A model generated the notes under the pieces. That model was not told the origin of the DNA. It worked only from the letters and a program-made list of their open reading frames with translations, and searched no databases. From Candidatus Gottesmanbacteria bacterium RIFCSPHIGHO2_01_FULL_46_14 (GTDB taxonomy: Bacteria; Patescibacteriota; Microgenomatia; UBA10105; UBA927): DNA of 42,574 bases. This document shows, one piece after another, positions 17,255 through 30,343 of the stretch. The position numbers and the translations under genes are program-made. Where the stretch lies: assembly GCA_001780895.1 (NCBI GenBank), contig MFJJ01000048.1, positions 1 to 42,574 on the forward strand. Reading direction: 5' to 3'. Every line of letters begins with the position of its first letter. The stretch's first letter is position 1.

Positions 17255-18766
17255 ATGAGCGATTTATCTGGACAAATTGCAAAAGATCTTGCACGGAAAC
17301 TCGAGGACTTTGAGCCAAATGTTTCCGCCCGTCGGGTGGGACACATCGTTTCGTTGGGAGACGGGGTAGTCAAAATTCAAGGACTCCCGCAGGCGGCCTA
17401 CATGGAGCGGCTTGAGTGTAAAAACGGAGTTTCTGCAGTTGCTGTTAATCTCGAAGAAGATGCGATCGGCGCGATCGTTCTGGGTGATTATGTAGCGCTT
17501 AAAGAGGGTGATGAGGTGCGTTCGACCGGAGAACTCCTCTCCATACCCGTTGGGGAGGCATTGTTGGGTCGCGTGGTTAATCCTATGGGAGATGCTGTTG
17601 ACGGAAAGGGAGCCATTCCCCGTAAAATGCTCTACCCCATGGAAAAAGTTGCCCCGGGTGTTACAACACGTCGTCCGGTCAATACACCGCTTCAGACTGG
17701 TATTAAAGCAATCGATGCCATGATTCCGGTTGGCCGCGGACAGCGCGAGCTTATTATCGGGGACCGAAATACCGGTAAAACCGCTCTTATCGTCGATACG
17801 ATTATCAATCAAAAGAAAGAAAACGTTCTGTGTATTTATGTGGCAATTGGTCAGAAAATGTCCCGTATCGCCCACGTGATTGCAGATTTGACACGCGCCG
17901 GCGCGATGCCGTATACGGTTGTGGTTTGTGCGGCGGCAAGCGACCCCACTGCATTTCAATATCTGGCGCCGTATGCAGGATCGGCCATCGCAGAATACTT
18001 CATGGACAAAGGAAAAGACGTGCTTATCGCCTACGACGATCTTTCCAAACATGCCTGGGCGTATCGGCAGATTTCGTTGATCCTTAGGCGTCCGTCGGGT
18101 CGAGAGGCATATCCCGGAGACGTCTTTTATCTTCATAGCCGTCTTCTTGAGCGCTCATGCCGGCTTGATGAAAAACACGGTGGCGGTTCAATTACCGCGC
18201 TTCCCGTTATCGAGACGCAAGCCGGAGACATGTCTGCCTATATTCCGACCAACGTCATTTCGATAACCGACGGACAGTTGTATCTTGAGTCGGATCTTTT
18301 TTATGCCGGTCAGCGGCCTGCGGTTAACGTGGGCACGTCGGTATCCCGTGTCGGAGGTGCCGCGCAGATAAAGGGCATGAAGAAAATTGCGGGTAAACTA
18401 AAACTCGATTTGGCCCAATACCGGGAGCTAGCGGCATTTGCACAATTTAGTACGGATCTTGACGAGGCAACCAAAAAGCAAATCGATCGCGGAGCGCGTA
18501 TGATGGAGCTGCTTAAACAGGATCAATTTGCCCCCATGGCGGTGGAAGCGCAAGTTGTCGTCATTTGGGCAGGGACGACGGGAGCGCTTGATGATGTGCC
18601 GGTTAATAAAATTCGGGAATTAGAACGGGAATTTTTAGTCTATCTTGAGCGCGGATACAAGAAAACGTTGGCAACCATTGCAAAAGAAAAAGTCGTGTCG
18701 GAGACAACGGAAGCTGAACTCAAAGAGGCGATAGGAGATTTCAAGAAGACATTTCTGAAAGGCTAA
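17255..18766 (+). CDS. atpA: ATP synthase F1 subunit alpha
   Basis: [15 protein letters not shown] Walker [52 protein letters not shown]. Confidence 0.98.
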   Translation: MSDLSGQIAKDLARKLEDFEPNVSARRVGHIVSLGDGVVKIQGLPQAAYMERLECKNGVSAVAVNLEEDAIGAIVLGDYVALKEGDEVRSTGELLSIPVGEALLGRVVNPMGDAVDGKGAIPRKMLYPMEKVAPGVTTRRPVNTPLQTGIKAIDAMIPVGRGQRELIIGDRNTGKTALIVDTIINQKKENVLCIYVAIGQKMSRIAHVIADLTRAGAMPYTVVVCAAASDPTAFQYLAPYAGSAIAEYFMDKGKDVLIAYDDLSKHAWAYRQISLILRRPSGREAYPGDVFYLHSRLLERSCRLDEKHGGGSITALPVIETQAGDMSAYIPTNVISITDGQLYLESDLFYAGQRPAVNVGTSVSRVGGAAQIKGMKKIAGKLKLDLAQYRELAAFAQFSTDLDEATKKQIDRGARMMELLKQDQFAPMAVEAQVVVIWAGTTGALDDVPVNKIRELEREFLVYLERGYKKTLATIAKEKVVSETTEAELKEAIGDFKKTFLKG

Positions 18767-18768
18767 TC

Positions 18769-21014
<2,246 letters not shown>

Positions 21015-21017
21015 TGT

Positions 21018-21434
21018 ATGGCTTTTCTTCTTGAAATCATCACGCCGGAGCGCAAGGCTTACGAAGAAACAGTGGATGCCGTTACCGTACCCACGACCGA
21101 AGGATATATTGGGGTACTCGCTCACCACATCCCTTTGTTTACCCTCCTTACGGAGGGAGAAATCAAGATTGGTGCTGGTTCCAAGGAATTTTTTTTAGCA
21201 ATCGGCGGCGGGTTTATGGAAATCACCGGAAGTCGTGTTTCGATTTTAGTCACACGAGCGGTTCACGCCGACGAACTCAATGAAGCGGAAATCAAAAAGG
21301 CAGAAACGTCGGCCCGCGATAGTATTGCCAAGCGGGCAAAAGGCGCCGAACTTGCCAGTGCCCAAGCCGTGTTGCGACGGTCTGTCTTGGAGATGAAAAT
21401 ACTTCGCCGGCGTCACCATCGATTGACAGTCTAA
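21018..21434 (+). CDS. atpC: ATP synthase F1 subunit epsilon
   Basis: FLLEIITPERKAYEETVDAVTVPTTEGYIGVLAHHIPLFTLLTEGEI; end of atp operon. Confidence 0.95.
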   Translation: MAFLLEIITPERKAYEETVDAVTVPTTEGYIGVLAHHIPLFTLLTEGEIKIGAGSKEFFLAIGGGFMEITGSRVSILVTRAVHADELNEAEIKKAETSARDSIAKRAKGAELASAQAVLRRSVLEMKILRRRHHRLTV

Positions 21435-21470
21435 AGAGTATACCGTAGACTCCACACAAGGAGAACATCC

Positions 21471-21926
21471 ATGAAAGTCCGAGATGTGATGAGTCGGAAA
21501 ATCATTAGCGTGGGTAGGGATAGCGAACTGCGTGAACTGTGGAAAATCATTTTCAAAATACGTGTCAACGCTATCCCCGTTGTTGATACAAAAGGAAAAT
21601 TATTGGGCATTATTACCAAAGACGACATTTTACACCTTTTCTACCCCGATTACGAAGATCTCGTCGAAGATTTTTTCTCCGTTTCTAATTTTGAAGAAAT
21701 GGAAAACAGGATAGATGAACTTGGAAGTAAGCGAGCGCGCGACATCATGAACAAACGCATCATATTTACCCGTGAAGATTGCCCGATCATGCGGGCGCTT
21801 TCGCGTATGATCGTACGGAATTTTAATCAGCTACCCGTTGTATCTGACGATGACCGGTTGGTTGGGATGGTTACTAAAGGTGATATTTTCTCTGCACTGT
21901 TTCGCGCGCATCTGAAAGGCAAGTAG
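21471..21926 (+). CDS. CBS-domain pair protein
   Basis: Two CBS repeats: VRDVMSRKIISVGRDSELRELW...AIPVVDTKGKLLGIITKDDI and ARDIMNKRIIFTREDCPIMRAL...LPVVSDDDRLVGMVTKGDI. Confidence 0.92.
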   Translation: MKVRDVMSRKIISVGRDSELRELWKIIFKIRVNAIPVVDTKGKLLGIITKDDILHLFYPDYEDLVEDFFSVSNFEEMENRIDELGSKRARDIMNKRIIFTREDCPIMRALSRMIVRNFNQLPVVSDDDRLVGMVTKGDIFSALFRAHLKGK

Positions 21927-22018
21927 TTTGGTCCTTGACAGGATAGAGTTGGCTTAAAGTATGAAATAATAGGATATGCTAGGGAGAGTTCAAAAAGCAA
22001 AGTTTTTTTGCGATCACT

Positions 22019-22138
22019 ATGAACGTCACTGTTGTCCATCATCCCCTCATCGATCACTCGCTGACGGTTATCCGGCGGAAGGAGACAACCACTGAGGAGT
22101 TTCGTCGGCACGCGGGGTCGTTCCTTTTTGAGAGCTAA
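22019..22138 (+). pseudogene. Remnant of an upp 5' end (39 codons then stop)
   Basis: [39 protein letters not shown] versus intact upp [39 protein letters not shown]. Too short for the ORF track. Confidence 0.88.
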
Positions 22139-22156
22139 GTTGCTATACTTCTTCGT

Positions 22157-22477
22157 ATGGAGAACGCAAAACTCCCTACCAGCTTACCCCGGGAGTTTTA
22201 CCGCTATTTTTGGGATGTGAATGCAGAAAAACTCAATCCGGCCGAGCATCCCAAGTACGTCATCAACCGGCTCATGAACATCGGGAACGTGCCGTCGATC
22301 CGCTGGATGCGACAGAGTTTTTCGCAGGAACTCATCGTCGAAACGGTTAAGACGGTACGTGATTTTTCATCAACAACTGCCATGTTTTGGGCCCATTTTT
22401 ATCATATTCCAAGGGAGGAGGTTACATGCATGCAGGAACCCTATCTCTCCATGCGCAGGAAGTTCTGGCACGATTAG
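22157..22477 (+). CDS. DUF6922-like putative antitoxin partner
   Basis: LPREFYRYFWDVNAEKLNPAEHPKYVINRLMNIGNVPSIRWMRQSFSQELIVETV; overlaps a nucleotidyltransferase-like gene. Confidence 0.7.
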   Translation: MENAKLPTSLPREFYRYFWDVNAEKLNPAEHPKYVINRLMNIGNVPSIRWMRQSFSQELIVETVKTVRDFSSTTAMFWAHFYHIPREEVTCMQEPYLSMRRKFWHD

Positions 22478-23055
22478 GCGCGTCAAGCGTATTTACGGAT
22501 GCCTATCTCGTAGGCGGGACGGCGCTTGCCCTGCAGCTGGGACATCGAAAGTCGTATGATTTTGATTTTTGTACGAATAAAAGTCTTAAAGCGGTAGAAG
22601 TTTCAGAGAAACTTTCCAATGTTGGGAAGTTTATTGTAGATATCCTTGCCCCACCGCACACGCTTATCGGCGAGTTTGAGGGCGTGAAGGTCAGTTTATT
22701 TGCATACAATTATCCACTGCTGGATCCGTTTCTGTCGTTTGCCGGAGTAAGCCTTGCGTCGGTGCGAGATATCGCGGCAATGAAGTTGACGGCCATTTGC
22801 GGTCGGGCGAAAAAACGTGATTACATGGATATCTACATCATAGCCCGGAGATACTCGTTTGAGGAGCAGTTTGGCTGGTACGACAAAAAGTTCGGCGTAT
22901 TAGGGAATAATGCGTACACGCTTATCAAGGCCTTAGGGTACTTTGAAGATGCTGAAAATGACGACGTGCCGGAGATGCTCCTTCCGGTCACGTGGGAGCA
23001 GGTCAAAACATTTCTCTTTACCGAATCCATGCGGTTGGCAAAAGCGATGCTATGA
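22426..23055 (+). CDS. AbiEii-type nucleotidyltransferase (putative toxin)
   Basis: YLVGGTALALQLGHRKSYDFDFCTN nucleotidyltransferase motif; MKLTAICGRAKKRDYMDIYIIARRY. GGGAGGAGG SD before ATG 22426. Confidence 0.85.
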   Translation: MHAGTLSLHAQEVLARLGASSVFTDAYLVGGTALALQLGHRKSYDFDFCTNKSLKAVEVSEKLSNVGKFIVDILAPPHTLIGEFEGVKVSLFAYNYPLLDPFLSFAGVSLASVRDIAAMKLTAICGRAKKRDYMDIYIIARRYSFEEQFGWYDKKFGVLGNNAYTLIKALGYFEDAENDDVPEMLLPVTWEQVKTFLFTESMRLAKAML

Positions 23056-23675
23056 AAAACGTTATTGAAGTTCATCATCCTCTCATTGACCACTCACTGA
23101 CGGTCATCCGTCGGAAAGACACAGGGACCGAGGAGTTTCGGCGGCATGCGGGGATAGTGTCAAGGATTCTTTTGGTTGAGGTGATGAAGGATCTTGCTAC
23201 AGCACGTGTGAAGATTGAGACCCCGCTTGCTCCCATGACGGGCAAAAAACTCAAAGACGAAGTCGTTGTCGTGCCGGTGTTGCGGGCAGGGCTAGCGATG
23301 CTCTTTGCCATCCAGGATTTTTTGCCCGCGGTATCCGTCGGGTTTGTGGGTCTGGAACGCGATGAGCAGACTGCCCAGGCGCGGGAGTACTACCGCAAGC
23401 TTCCCAAGCTTTTAGCTTCTCATCACGTGCTCGTCATCGACCCCATGCTGGCAACTGGCGGCTCGTTTGATGATACGGTAACGCTTCTCAAGGAAAAAGG
23501 CGCCAAACGCATTACCATCGTCAGTATCGTATCCGCTCCGGAGGGCATCATACGGGTGCAACGTAATCATCCGGAAGTAAAAATATTTACCGCTGCAATA
23601 GATGACCATCTCAACGACAAAAAATTTATCGTACCTGGACTAGGAGATTTCGGAGATCGGTATTTTGGAACATAA
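23052..23675 (+). CDS. upp: Uracil phosphoribosyltransferase
   Basis: VVVVPVLRAGLAMLFAIQDFLP, VLVIDPMLATGGSFDDTVTLLKEKGAKRI, PGLGDFGDRYFGT. Confidence 0.97.
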   Translation: MKNVIEVHHPLIDHSLTVIRRKDTGTEEFRRHAGIVSRILLVEVMKDLATARVKIETPLAPMTGKKLKDEVVVVPVLRAGLAMLFAIQDFLPAVSVGFVGLERDEQTAQAREYYRKLPKLLASHHVLVIDPMLATGGSFDDTVTLLKEKGAKRITIVSIVSAPEGIIRVQRNHPEVKIFTAAIDDHLNDKKFIVPGLGDFGDRYFGT

Positions 23676-23700
23676 CGAGTATGATTGGAGGTGAAACGAG

Positions 23701-23892
23701 TTGATTACACCGGATACTACTATTGGAAAATATACTGAAGGTGTTGCACCAAGGAGACCCAGCGAACATGATGAGCCGGATCTAAGGAAAGTTTTAGAAC
23801 GCAATAGAGAGACAGTAGAGGAAGCAAAGGCGAGATTTAGAAAAACTCACCCAGGGTGGTATGGTGAGGAGATAGTTGACAAGGAAGGGTAA
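23701..23892 (+). CDS. Hypothetical small protein (63 aa)
   Basis: TTG start preceded by GGAGGTG; charged single-domain ORF between upp and pyrG. Confidence 0.5.
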   Translation: MITPDTTIGKYTEGVAPRRPSEHDEPDLRKVLERNRETVEEAKARFRKTHPGWYGEEIVDKEG

Positions 23893-23902
23893 ATTGGTTC
23901 TA

Positions 23903-23932
23903 TTGACTCCTCACAGGCTTTTTTGTTATCTT
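23903..23932 (+). promoter_or_regulatory. Predicted pyrG promoter (TTGACT, 18 bp, TATCTT)
   Basis: -10 ends 5 nt before the GTG start at 23938. Confidence 0.6.
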
Positions 23933-23937
23933 AGGCT

Positions 23938-25605
23938 GTGCTGAGTAAGAAACCGTGCTACATCTTCGTTTCCGGGGGCGTCCTATCGGGACTGGGTAAA
24001 GGCGTCACCGCTGCTTCCATTGCCTTCCTTCTTCAAAAACGAGGATATACCGTTACCCCGGTTAAATGCGAGAACTATTTGAACATCGACGCCGGGCTCA
24101 TTAACCCCATCGAGCACGGTGATCCGTTTTTGTGCGAAGACGGCACTGAGGCGGATATGGACATGGGGACCTATGAGAAATTCCTGGATAAAAACGTTTT
24201 GCGCCACAACTTTATCACCATGGGCCAGATTTATCAGGAGGTTATTGCCAAAGAGCGCAACTTCGAATACGCCGGCGAAGACGTTGAGGCCATTCCCTAT
24301 ATTACCGATGAAATCATCCGTCGGATTAACGACGCCGGCAAAAAAGAAGATGCTGACATTGTCGTTGTTGAGCTTGGAGGAACGGCCGGAGAGTATCAAA
24401 ATATCCTCTATTACGAAGCATCCCGGATACTCAAAATTGTCAAGAAAGCCCCGGTTGTGCATGTGCATGTCAGTTACTTACCCACCCCCGCGCATTTGGG
24501 CGAACCCAAGACCAAGCCCACGCAGCTTTCCGTCAAATTTCTCCAGTCGATGGGTGTCCAACCCGACTTTATCGTCTGTCGCGGCGAAAAAACGATCGAT
24601 AAAAGGCGCCGCGAACGGCTCGCGATGTTTTGCAGCGTGGATGCAGAAAACGTCATCAATAATCCCGATGACGTGACGGCCTACGCCGTACCCGTAACAT
24701 TTGAAGAGCAGCAATTTGCCCAAAAGATACTCGCAATGTTTGACCTTCCCGATAAGAAACCAGCAATGAACCAATGGGGTAAACTGTTAGAGCGGGTAGT
24801 CGAGTCCCGAAAAAAAACGATTGAAATAGCAATCGTGGGCAAGTATTTTGCTACCGGAGACTATGAACTCCGCGATAGTTACGCCGCGCTTATGGATGCC
24901 CTCGACCACGCCGGTTGGGCGAACGGGGTAGGTGTCAAAACGCGATGGATTAATTCGGCCCGCATCGAAAAGGGTGAGGAGGTCGAGAAGCTTTTCGACG
25001 GTGTTTCTGGTGTGATTGTTCCCATCGGGTGGGGGCCGCGGGGAGTCGAAGGAATGATTACGGCAATCCAATTTGCCAGAGAACAAAAAATTCCCTATCT
25101 CGGATTGTGTTATGGTATGCAGCTGGCCGTCGTCGAATATGCACGGAATGTGGCGGGTCTTGGTGGAGCAAACACGACGGAGTGCGATGAGAAGACACCA
25201 TTTCCTGTCATTCACATGAATCCCATGCAGGAAGATAATCGGAAACGCAGAGCCTACGGGGGAACAATGCGTTTGGGCCGATGGGATTGTCGCGTAGCGG
25301 AAGGGACGATAGCAGATCGGGCATACACCAAAGCAAAAGCCTATGACAAGCCCGAGAGTAACATTGTCGGAGAACGCCATCGCCATAGATATGAGTTTAA
25401 TAACGATTATGGCAAGAAACTCGAGGGAGCCGGTCTCGTTTTATCGGGAAGATCTGTTGTAGAAAATTTAGTAGAAATCGTTGAACTACCTCAGTCTGTG
25501 CACCCGTTCTATCTTGCTACGCAGTATCATCCTGAATACCGGTCGCGGCCATTGTCGCCACATCCGATTTTTGTCGAATTTATCAGAGCCTGTTTCCATG
25601 ATTAA
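23938..25605 (+). CDS. pyrG: CTP synthase
   Basis: YIFVSGGVLSGLGKGVTAASIAFLLQKRGY, GQIYQEVIAKERNFEYAGEDVEAIPYITDEI, GAT domain YLGLCYGMQLAVVEYARNV. Confidence 0.98.
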   Translation: MLSKKPCYIFVSGGVLSGLGKGVTAASIAFLLQKRGYTVTPVKCENYLNIDAGLINPIEHGDPFLCEDGTEADMDMGTYEKFLDKNVLRHNFITMGQIYQEVIAKERNFEYAGEDVEAIPYITDEIIRRINDAGKKEDADIVVVELGGTAGEYQNILYYEASRILKIVKKAPVVHVHVSYLPTPAHLGEPKTKPTQLSVKFLQSMGVQPDFIVCRGEKTIDKRRRERLAMFCSVDAENVINNPDDVTAYAVPVTFEEQQFAQKILAMFDLPDKKPAMNQWGKLLERVVESRKKTIEIAIVGKYFATGDYELRDSYAALMDALDHAGWANGVGVKTRWINSARIEKGEEVEKLFDGVSGVIVPIGWGPRGVEGMITAIQFAREQKIPYLGLCYGMQLAVVEYARNVAGLGGANTTECDEKTPFPVIHMNPMQEDNRKRRAYGGTMRLGRWDCRVAEGTIADRAYTKAKAYDKPESNIVGERHRHRYEFNNDYGKKLEGAGLVLSGRSVVENLVEIVELPQSVHPFYLATQYHPEYRSRPLSPHPIFVEFIRACFHD

Positions 25606-27013
25606 CTGGGAAGAGAACACGCCCCTGGTTGCCCTAACTCACCTGGACGGGAGAAATGCGCACAAGCTCTCGTCTCTCCGACCGTATTTTTCCGAATTTG
25701 CATGGATGAAACTTCGACTTAGGGTGATGGCATCGTATACAAAAGAAATCGCAGCAAGACTGTCCGGAACAAAACTTTCAACGAGCGACACAAGAAGACT
25801 TCAATCACTCATTGACTCATTTTTTCTCAAGGACGCTCGTGCAGTCGTAACAATTGAAAAAAGAGTCAACCACGACCTGAAAGCACTTGAACTCTATTGC
25901 TCCGATAGCCTCGAAAGGCGAGGCCTTTCGAGGCTGATACCCTATCTTAATTTGGGCATTGGGTCAGAAGATATAAATTCCATTGCACTTGCACGTTTAC
26001 TCAAAACCAGTAGGGGAGAAGTGCTTATTCCTGCGTTAAAAAAGGTTTCTTTTTCGCTTAGCGATCTTTGTCAGAAGGAAATAAATACCTCCATGGTCGC
26101 TCGAACCCATGCACAGCCGGCAAATGTCACGACGTTTGGCAAGGAAGTCGCCAATTCCCTTTCAAGATTGTGCGACGAGTTGGAAATATTCTTTTCCCAT
26201 TCTTTCACTGCAAAATGCTCCGGAGAAGTAGGTTCCTACCAAGCATATCTCGGGGTTGATCCGTCCGTTGACTGGATTGCGTTTACTGACCGTTTCATCC
26301 GGTCATTTGGGCTTACCCCGTCGCATCACGCTACTCAAATTGCTCCCTATGACAACATTACTCGATATTTTCAGTCGCTTTTTCGAATCAATACAATTCT
26401 TATAGATTTTTGTAAAAACATGTGGCTCTATGTTCTTTTGGGATATCTTCGGGTTAAAAAGATTGAAAAAGAAGTAGGATCAGCAGGTATGCCGCACAAG
26501 GTCAACCCCATTTATTTTGAAGGTGCAGAGGGAGGTTTAGAGATGGCAAATGGAAGTATCGAAACCTTTGTACGAACGTTACCGATCAACCGTCTCAACC
26601 GTGATTTTTCCGATTCGACCATCAGGAGAAATATCGTTTTGCCTCTTGCATATAGCTTACTGTCGTATCAGAGTATTATCGACGCACTTTGCCGAATAGA
26701 AGTAGATACGGAAGCGATTGCAACTGACCTAAAAAATCATAAGGAAGTGTGGCTTGAGACAGTAAAATCGTATGGAATTACTCATGGGATTTCAGATATG
26801 TATGACCGGTTAAAAAAAGAAACACGAGGCCGCGTACTTTCAGCAGGGGATCTTGAAGAAATAGTTCGTTCTCTTCCTTTAAAACTATCTGATAAACGAG
26901 AACTCTTAACTCTGTGCAATGATTCTCAAAATCCATATCCTGCCAGGATTGTTGAAGAGGCTGTTGGAAAAGCTAAGCGACTTTTGTCATCGGAGAACAG
27001 TACAATATTATGA
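25598..27013 (+). CDS. purB: Adenylosuccinate lyase
   Basis: GIGSEDINSIALA, ARTHAQPANVTTFGKE, GSAGMPHKVNPIYFEGAEGGLEMANG, NRDFSDSTIRRNIV. Confidence 0.95.
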   Translation: MINWEENTPLVALTHLDGRNAHKLSSLRPYFSEFAWMKLRLRVMASYTKEIAARLSGTKLSTSDTRRLQSLIDSFFLKDARAVVTIEKRVNHDLKALELYCSDSLERRGLSRLIPYLNLGIGSEDINSIALARLLKTSRGEVLIPALKKVSFSLSDLCQKEINTSMVARTHAQPANVTTFGKEVANSLSRLCDELEIFFSHSFTAKCSGEVGSYQAYLGVDPSVDWIAFTDRFIRSFGLTPSHHATQIAPYDNITRYFQSLFRINTILIDFCKNMWLYVLLGYLRVKKIEKEVGSAGMPHKVNPIYFEGAEGGLEMANGSIETFVRTLPINRLNRDFSDSTIRRNIVLPLAYSLLSYQSIIDALCRIEVDTEAIATDLKNHKEVWLETVKSYGITHGISDMYDRLKKETRGRVLSAGDLEEIVRSLPLKLSDKRELLTLCNDSQNPYPARIVEEAVGKAKRLLSSENSTIL

Positions 27014-28272
27014 AACAATCGTTAATCGTCGTTGGTCTCCAGTGGGGAGACGAGGGAAAAGGGAAAATTATAGACGCAATTGCACCGTCTTTTGACTACG
27101 TCGTCCGCTGGAACGGCGGCAATAACGCAGGACACACCGTGGTTGTTGACGGGAAACGATTTGCCCTATCGCTTGTTCCGTCCGGAGTACTGCAAAAAAA
27201 GAAACTCCTTATTGCTCAGGGGGTCGTTATTAATCCTACGATACTTTTAGGCGAAATACAGATGCTTGAGGAAGCCGGATACCGTCTGGATCTGACGATT
27301 GATTCGCGTTGCCATATCGTGATGCCCTACCATAGCGCTATGGACGCGGCCAATGAAGCGTGGAAAGGCAAAAACGCGACGGGAAGTCTTCATCTGGGGA
27401 TTGGGTATTGCTATGAGGATCGAAACAATCGGGCAGGAATCAGGCTTGAATTTTTAGTACGACCCGACGAGTTGAAAGAAAAATTAGAGCACATTGTTCC
27501 GTTAAAAAAAGCAATCATCGAAAAAGTCTATGGAGTAAAAACAGACTTTACGGTTCAGTCTATCCTCGATGAATATATTCTTTACGGAAAGAAACTACAC
27601 AAATATATCGGTGATGTTTCCTCTCTCGTTTCCAAACAGATGGATACACATGCCTTTCTCTTTGAACAAGCTCATGGTACGATGCTGGATCCGGTATTCG
27701 GCACATATCCATTCACCGTCGCGCCTCCGACCATCGCCTCGGCGGTATTTCCGAGCGTAGGTATTGCAGCCCGTCCATTGGACGTTATCGGCGTTGTGAA
27801 AGCATACACAACACGCGTGGGAAACGGCCCCTTTCCCACAGAACTTTTTGATAAAACCGGTGAAACGATTCGAAAGGCTGGCCGTGAGTTTGGTACCGTA
27901 TCCAAACGGCCGAGGCGCTGCGGGTGGCTCGACCTGCCGGTCTTGCGCTACGCCGTCCGGATCAATGGGGTTACCCGTTTGGCAATTACCAAGCTTGATG
28001 TGCTAAGCGGGATAAAAAAATTAAAGGTTTGTATCGGGTATCGGTATGGCAGCAAGATGCTTCGGGAATTTCCGTCAGAAATTTCAATCCTAGCTAACAC
28101 GACACCTATCTATGAGATACTGGAGGGCTGGAATGAAGATATTACTCAAGCAAGTACACGCAGTGATTTACCCAAAAAGACCCAACGCTATCTTGCATGT
28201 ATCGAAAAAAACCTTCATATTCCGATTCGATTAGTTTCAGTGGGTGCTGAGCGAAACGCCCTGATCAGATGA
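27010..28272 (+). CDS. purA: Adenylosuccinate synthetase
   Basis: VVGLQWGDEGKGKIIDAIAPSFDYVVRWNGGNNAGHTVV; GTVSKRPRRCGWLDLPVLRYAVRINGVTRLAITKLDVLSG. Confidence 0.97.
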   Translation: MKQSLIVVGLQWGDEGKGKIIDAIAPSFDYVVRWNGGNNAGHTVVVDGKRFALSLVPSGVLQKKKLLIAQGVVINPTILLGEIQMLEEAGYRLDLTIDSRCHIVMPYHSAMDAANEAWKGKNATGSLHLGIGYCYEDRNNRAGIRLEFLVRPDELKEKLEHIVPLKKAIIEKVYGVKTDFTVQSILDEYILYGKKLHKYIGDVSSLVSKQMDTHAFLFEQAHGTMLDPVFGTYPFTVAPPTIASAVFPSVGIAARPLDVIGVVKAYTTRVGNGPFPTELFDKTGETIRKAGREFGTVSKRPRRCGWLDLPVLRYAVRINGVTRLAITKLDVLSGIKKLKVCIGYRYGSKMLREFPSEISILANTTPIYEILEGWNEDITQASTRSDLPKKTQRYLACIEKNLHIPIRLVSVGAERNALIR

Positions 28273-29738
28273 TACATACGATACCATTGGGTTTAACCTA
28301 CGATGATGTCCTTCTCGTGCCGCAGAAATCGCGAATCACGTCACGGTCTATGGTTTCCACACGAACGAGACTCTCGAGGCACATAGATCTTGCAATCCCT
28401 TTTGTTTCAAGTAACGTCGATACCGTTACGGAGGCCGCAATGGCTATTGCGATGGCAAAACTCGGCGGCATAGGAATTATTCATCGCTTTATGTCAATTG
28501 AACGGCAGGTCGAGGAAATTACGCAGGTCAAGCGCTCGGAGGGCTTTGTCATGGGTAAGCCCTTTACGGTGAGGCCGGAGCAAACAGCCAACGACATTAC
28601 GCCGCTTCTTAAACGTCACCACGTCTCAAGTGCCATTGTCGTTGACGGCAAGTCGCGCATATTGGGTCTCGTGACCGAGCGCGATATGTGGTTTCTCCCC
28701 GACGGGAGCGTCAAAGTCAAAACGCTCATGACTCCGGCGGATAAACTCACGACGGCTAAAGTTGGTATAACCCTGCGCGAGGCTCGTGATATATTTCGAA
28801 GGTTCAAGATTGAGAAGCTACCGCTGACCAACGACGACGGGACGCTGGGTGGGCTCATTACCTCCCGGACGGTTTTGAACGAAGATATCTATCCGCTCGC
28901 AACAAAAGACGAAAAAGGCAGGCTTCGCGTAGGAGCTGCAGTCGGCGTCGTGGGTGACTTTCGTGAGCGCGCCAGAGCGTTGGTCAAAGCGGGAGTGGAT
29001 GTACTTGTCGTTGACATCGCCCACGTCCATTCAACGCACGGTCTTGCTGCGATAAAACGACTCCGTACTATTTGTCAGAGTATTGATTTGATCGCCGGAA
29101 ACATAGCAACCCGCGAGGCTGCAGCTGATCTCGTGCGGCTCGACTGTGACGCGGTGAAAGTCGGCATCGGACCGGGAGGCATTTGCATTACGCGTATCGT
29201 TGCGGGAGTGGGTGTGCCGCAATTTACCGCGATTAGGGAATGTGCTCCGGTCGCCCACAAGGGAAACGTGCCTCTCATTGCCGACGGCGGTACGAACTAT
29301 CCGGGTGACATGGCTAAAGCACTTGCAGCCGGAGCATCCAGCGTCATGATTACCGGATGGCTCGCCGGTACGGAGGAGAGTCCCGGCCGCATTATTTTAC
29401 GCAAAGGCCAAAAGTACAAAGTGCACCGGGGAGCCGCTTCTTTTACCGCGGTGGCATCGCGGAAGCTTTCAGCCGTCTCCGGACAGGTCAGAAAGGAGTT
29501 AGCCGAGGCAGAAGTGGAAAAAGAGCTCGACGAATACGTTGCCGAAGGAGTCGAGAGCTTTGTTCCCTACAAAGGCCCTGCAAAAGATGTTGTTTTTCAA
29601 CTGGTGGGCGCTGTTCGTTCCGGGATGAGCTACTGTAATGCCATGACCATTGACGAATTCTGGAAACGGGCGCAGTTTATCCAAATGACCCAAGCGGGAC
29701 TGCGTGAATCTACACAGCATAACATTGAGGAAATGTGA
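28269..29738 (+). CDS. guaB: IMP dehydrogenase
   Basis: [16 protein letters not shown] pair, [62 protein letters not shown]. Confidence 0.97.
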   Translation: MIHTIPLGLTYDDVLLVPQKSRITSRSMVSTRTRLSRHIDLAIPFVSSNVDTVTEAAMAIAMAKLGGIGIIHRFMSIERQVEEITQVKRSEGFVMGKPFTVRPEQTANDITPLLKRHHVSSAIVVDGKSRILGLVTERDMWFLPDGSVKVKTLMTPADKLTTAKVGITLREARDIFRRFKIEKLPLTNDDGTLGGLITSRTVLNEDIYPLATKDEKGRLRVGAAVGVVGDFRERARALVKAGVDVLVVDIAHVHSTHGLAAIKRLRTICQSIDLIAGNIATREAAADLVRLDCDAVKVGIGPGGICITRIVAGVGVPQFTAIRECAPVAHKGNVPLIADGGTNYPGDMAKALAAGASSVMITGWLAGTEESPGRIILRKGQKYKVHRGAASFTAVASRKLSAVSGQVRKELAEAEVEKELDEYVAEGVESFVPYKGPAKDVVFQLVGAVRSGMSYCNAMTIDEFWKRAQFIQMTQAGLRESTQHNIEEM

Positions 29739-29753
29739 GCCAGATGGTACAAT
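29725..29753 (+). promoter_or_regulatory. Predicted rplS promoter (TTGAGG, 17 bp, TACAAT)
   Basis: -10 ends 9 nt before ATG 29763. Confidence 0.5.
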
Positions 29754-29762
29754 TGGGCAACT

Positions 29763-30152
29763 ATGTCAAACGTAACCAATTGGTCCGATGTGAAAATACA
29801 CGTTGGCGACACCATCCGTGTGCACTACAAACTTATCGAGCACGAAAAGATTGCCGGTAAAACCAAGCGTGAGGTTAAAGAAGAAACGCGCGAACGTATT
29901 CAAGTCTTTGAGGGTATACTTTTGGCAATTAAAGGGAGTAGCACCAATGAAATGATCACGGTCCGCCACATGGGTGCGGGTGCCATCGGGGTCGAGCGTA
30001 TTTTCCCTCTCGTTTCTCCGTGGATTAAAAAAATAGAAGTCAAAAAACATGGTGATGTTCGTCGCGCTAAACTCTATTATCTCCGTGGCCGTTCTGGTCG
30101 CGCCGCCACCCGCATCACCGAATCCGCTCCGCGCCCTTCCGTAACTGTGTAA
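29763..30152 (+). CDS. rplS: Ribosomal protein bL19
   Basis: [16 protein letters not shown]...[75 protein letters not shown]. Confidence 0.97.
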   Translation: MSNVTNWSDVKIHVGDTIRVHYKLIEHEKIAGKTKREVKEETRERIQVFEGILLAIKGSSTNEMITVRHMGAGAIGVERIFPLVSPWIKKIEVKKHGDVRRAKLYYLRGRSGRAATRITESAPRPSVTV

Positions 30153-30172
30153 ATTTGGTATAATTTCTCCAC

Positions 30173-30247
30173 GGGTCCATAGCTCAACGGCAGAGCAGCA
30201 GCCTTTTAAGCTGTTGGTTGATGGTTCGAATCCATCTGGACTCACCA
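30173..30247 (+). tRNA. tRNA-Lys(TTT), CCA encoded
   Basis: GGGTCCATAGCTCAACGGCAGAGCAGCAGCCTTTTAAGCTGTTGGTTGATGGTTCGAATCCATCTGGACTCACCA; TATAAT upstream. Confidence 0.94.
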
Positions 30248-30343
30248 TTTTGGAAATCGAAAGATGGTTGGGGGCAGCGCTGCAAAGGAATATTTTAAGT
30301 CTATCTGAAAAACATTATCACCCCAACTATATCCAAGATTTGG

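Noticed and set aside
17264-18136. 290-aa minus-strand ORF antisense to atpA
   Set aside because: Shadow ORF of a clearly coding, highly conserved gene; no recognisable domain.
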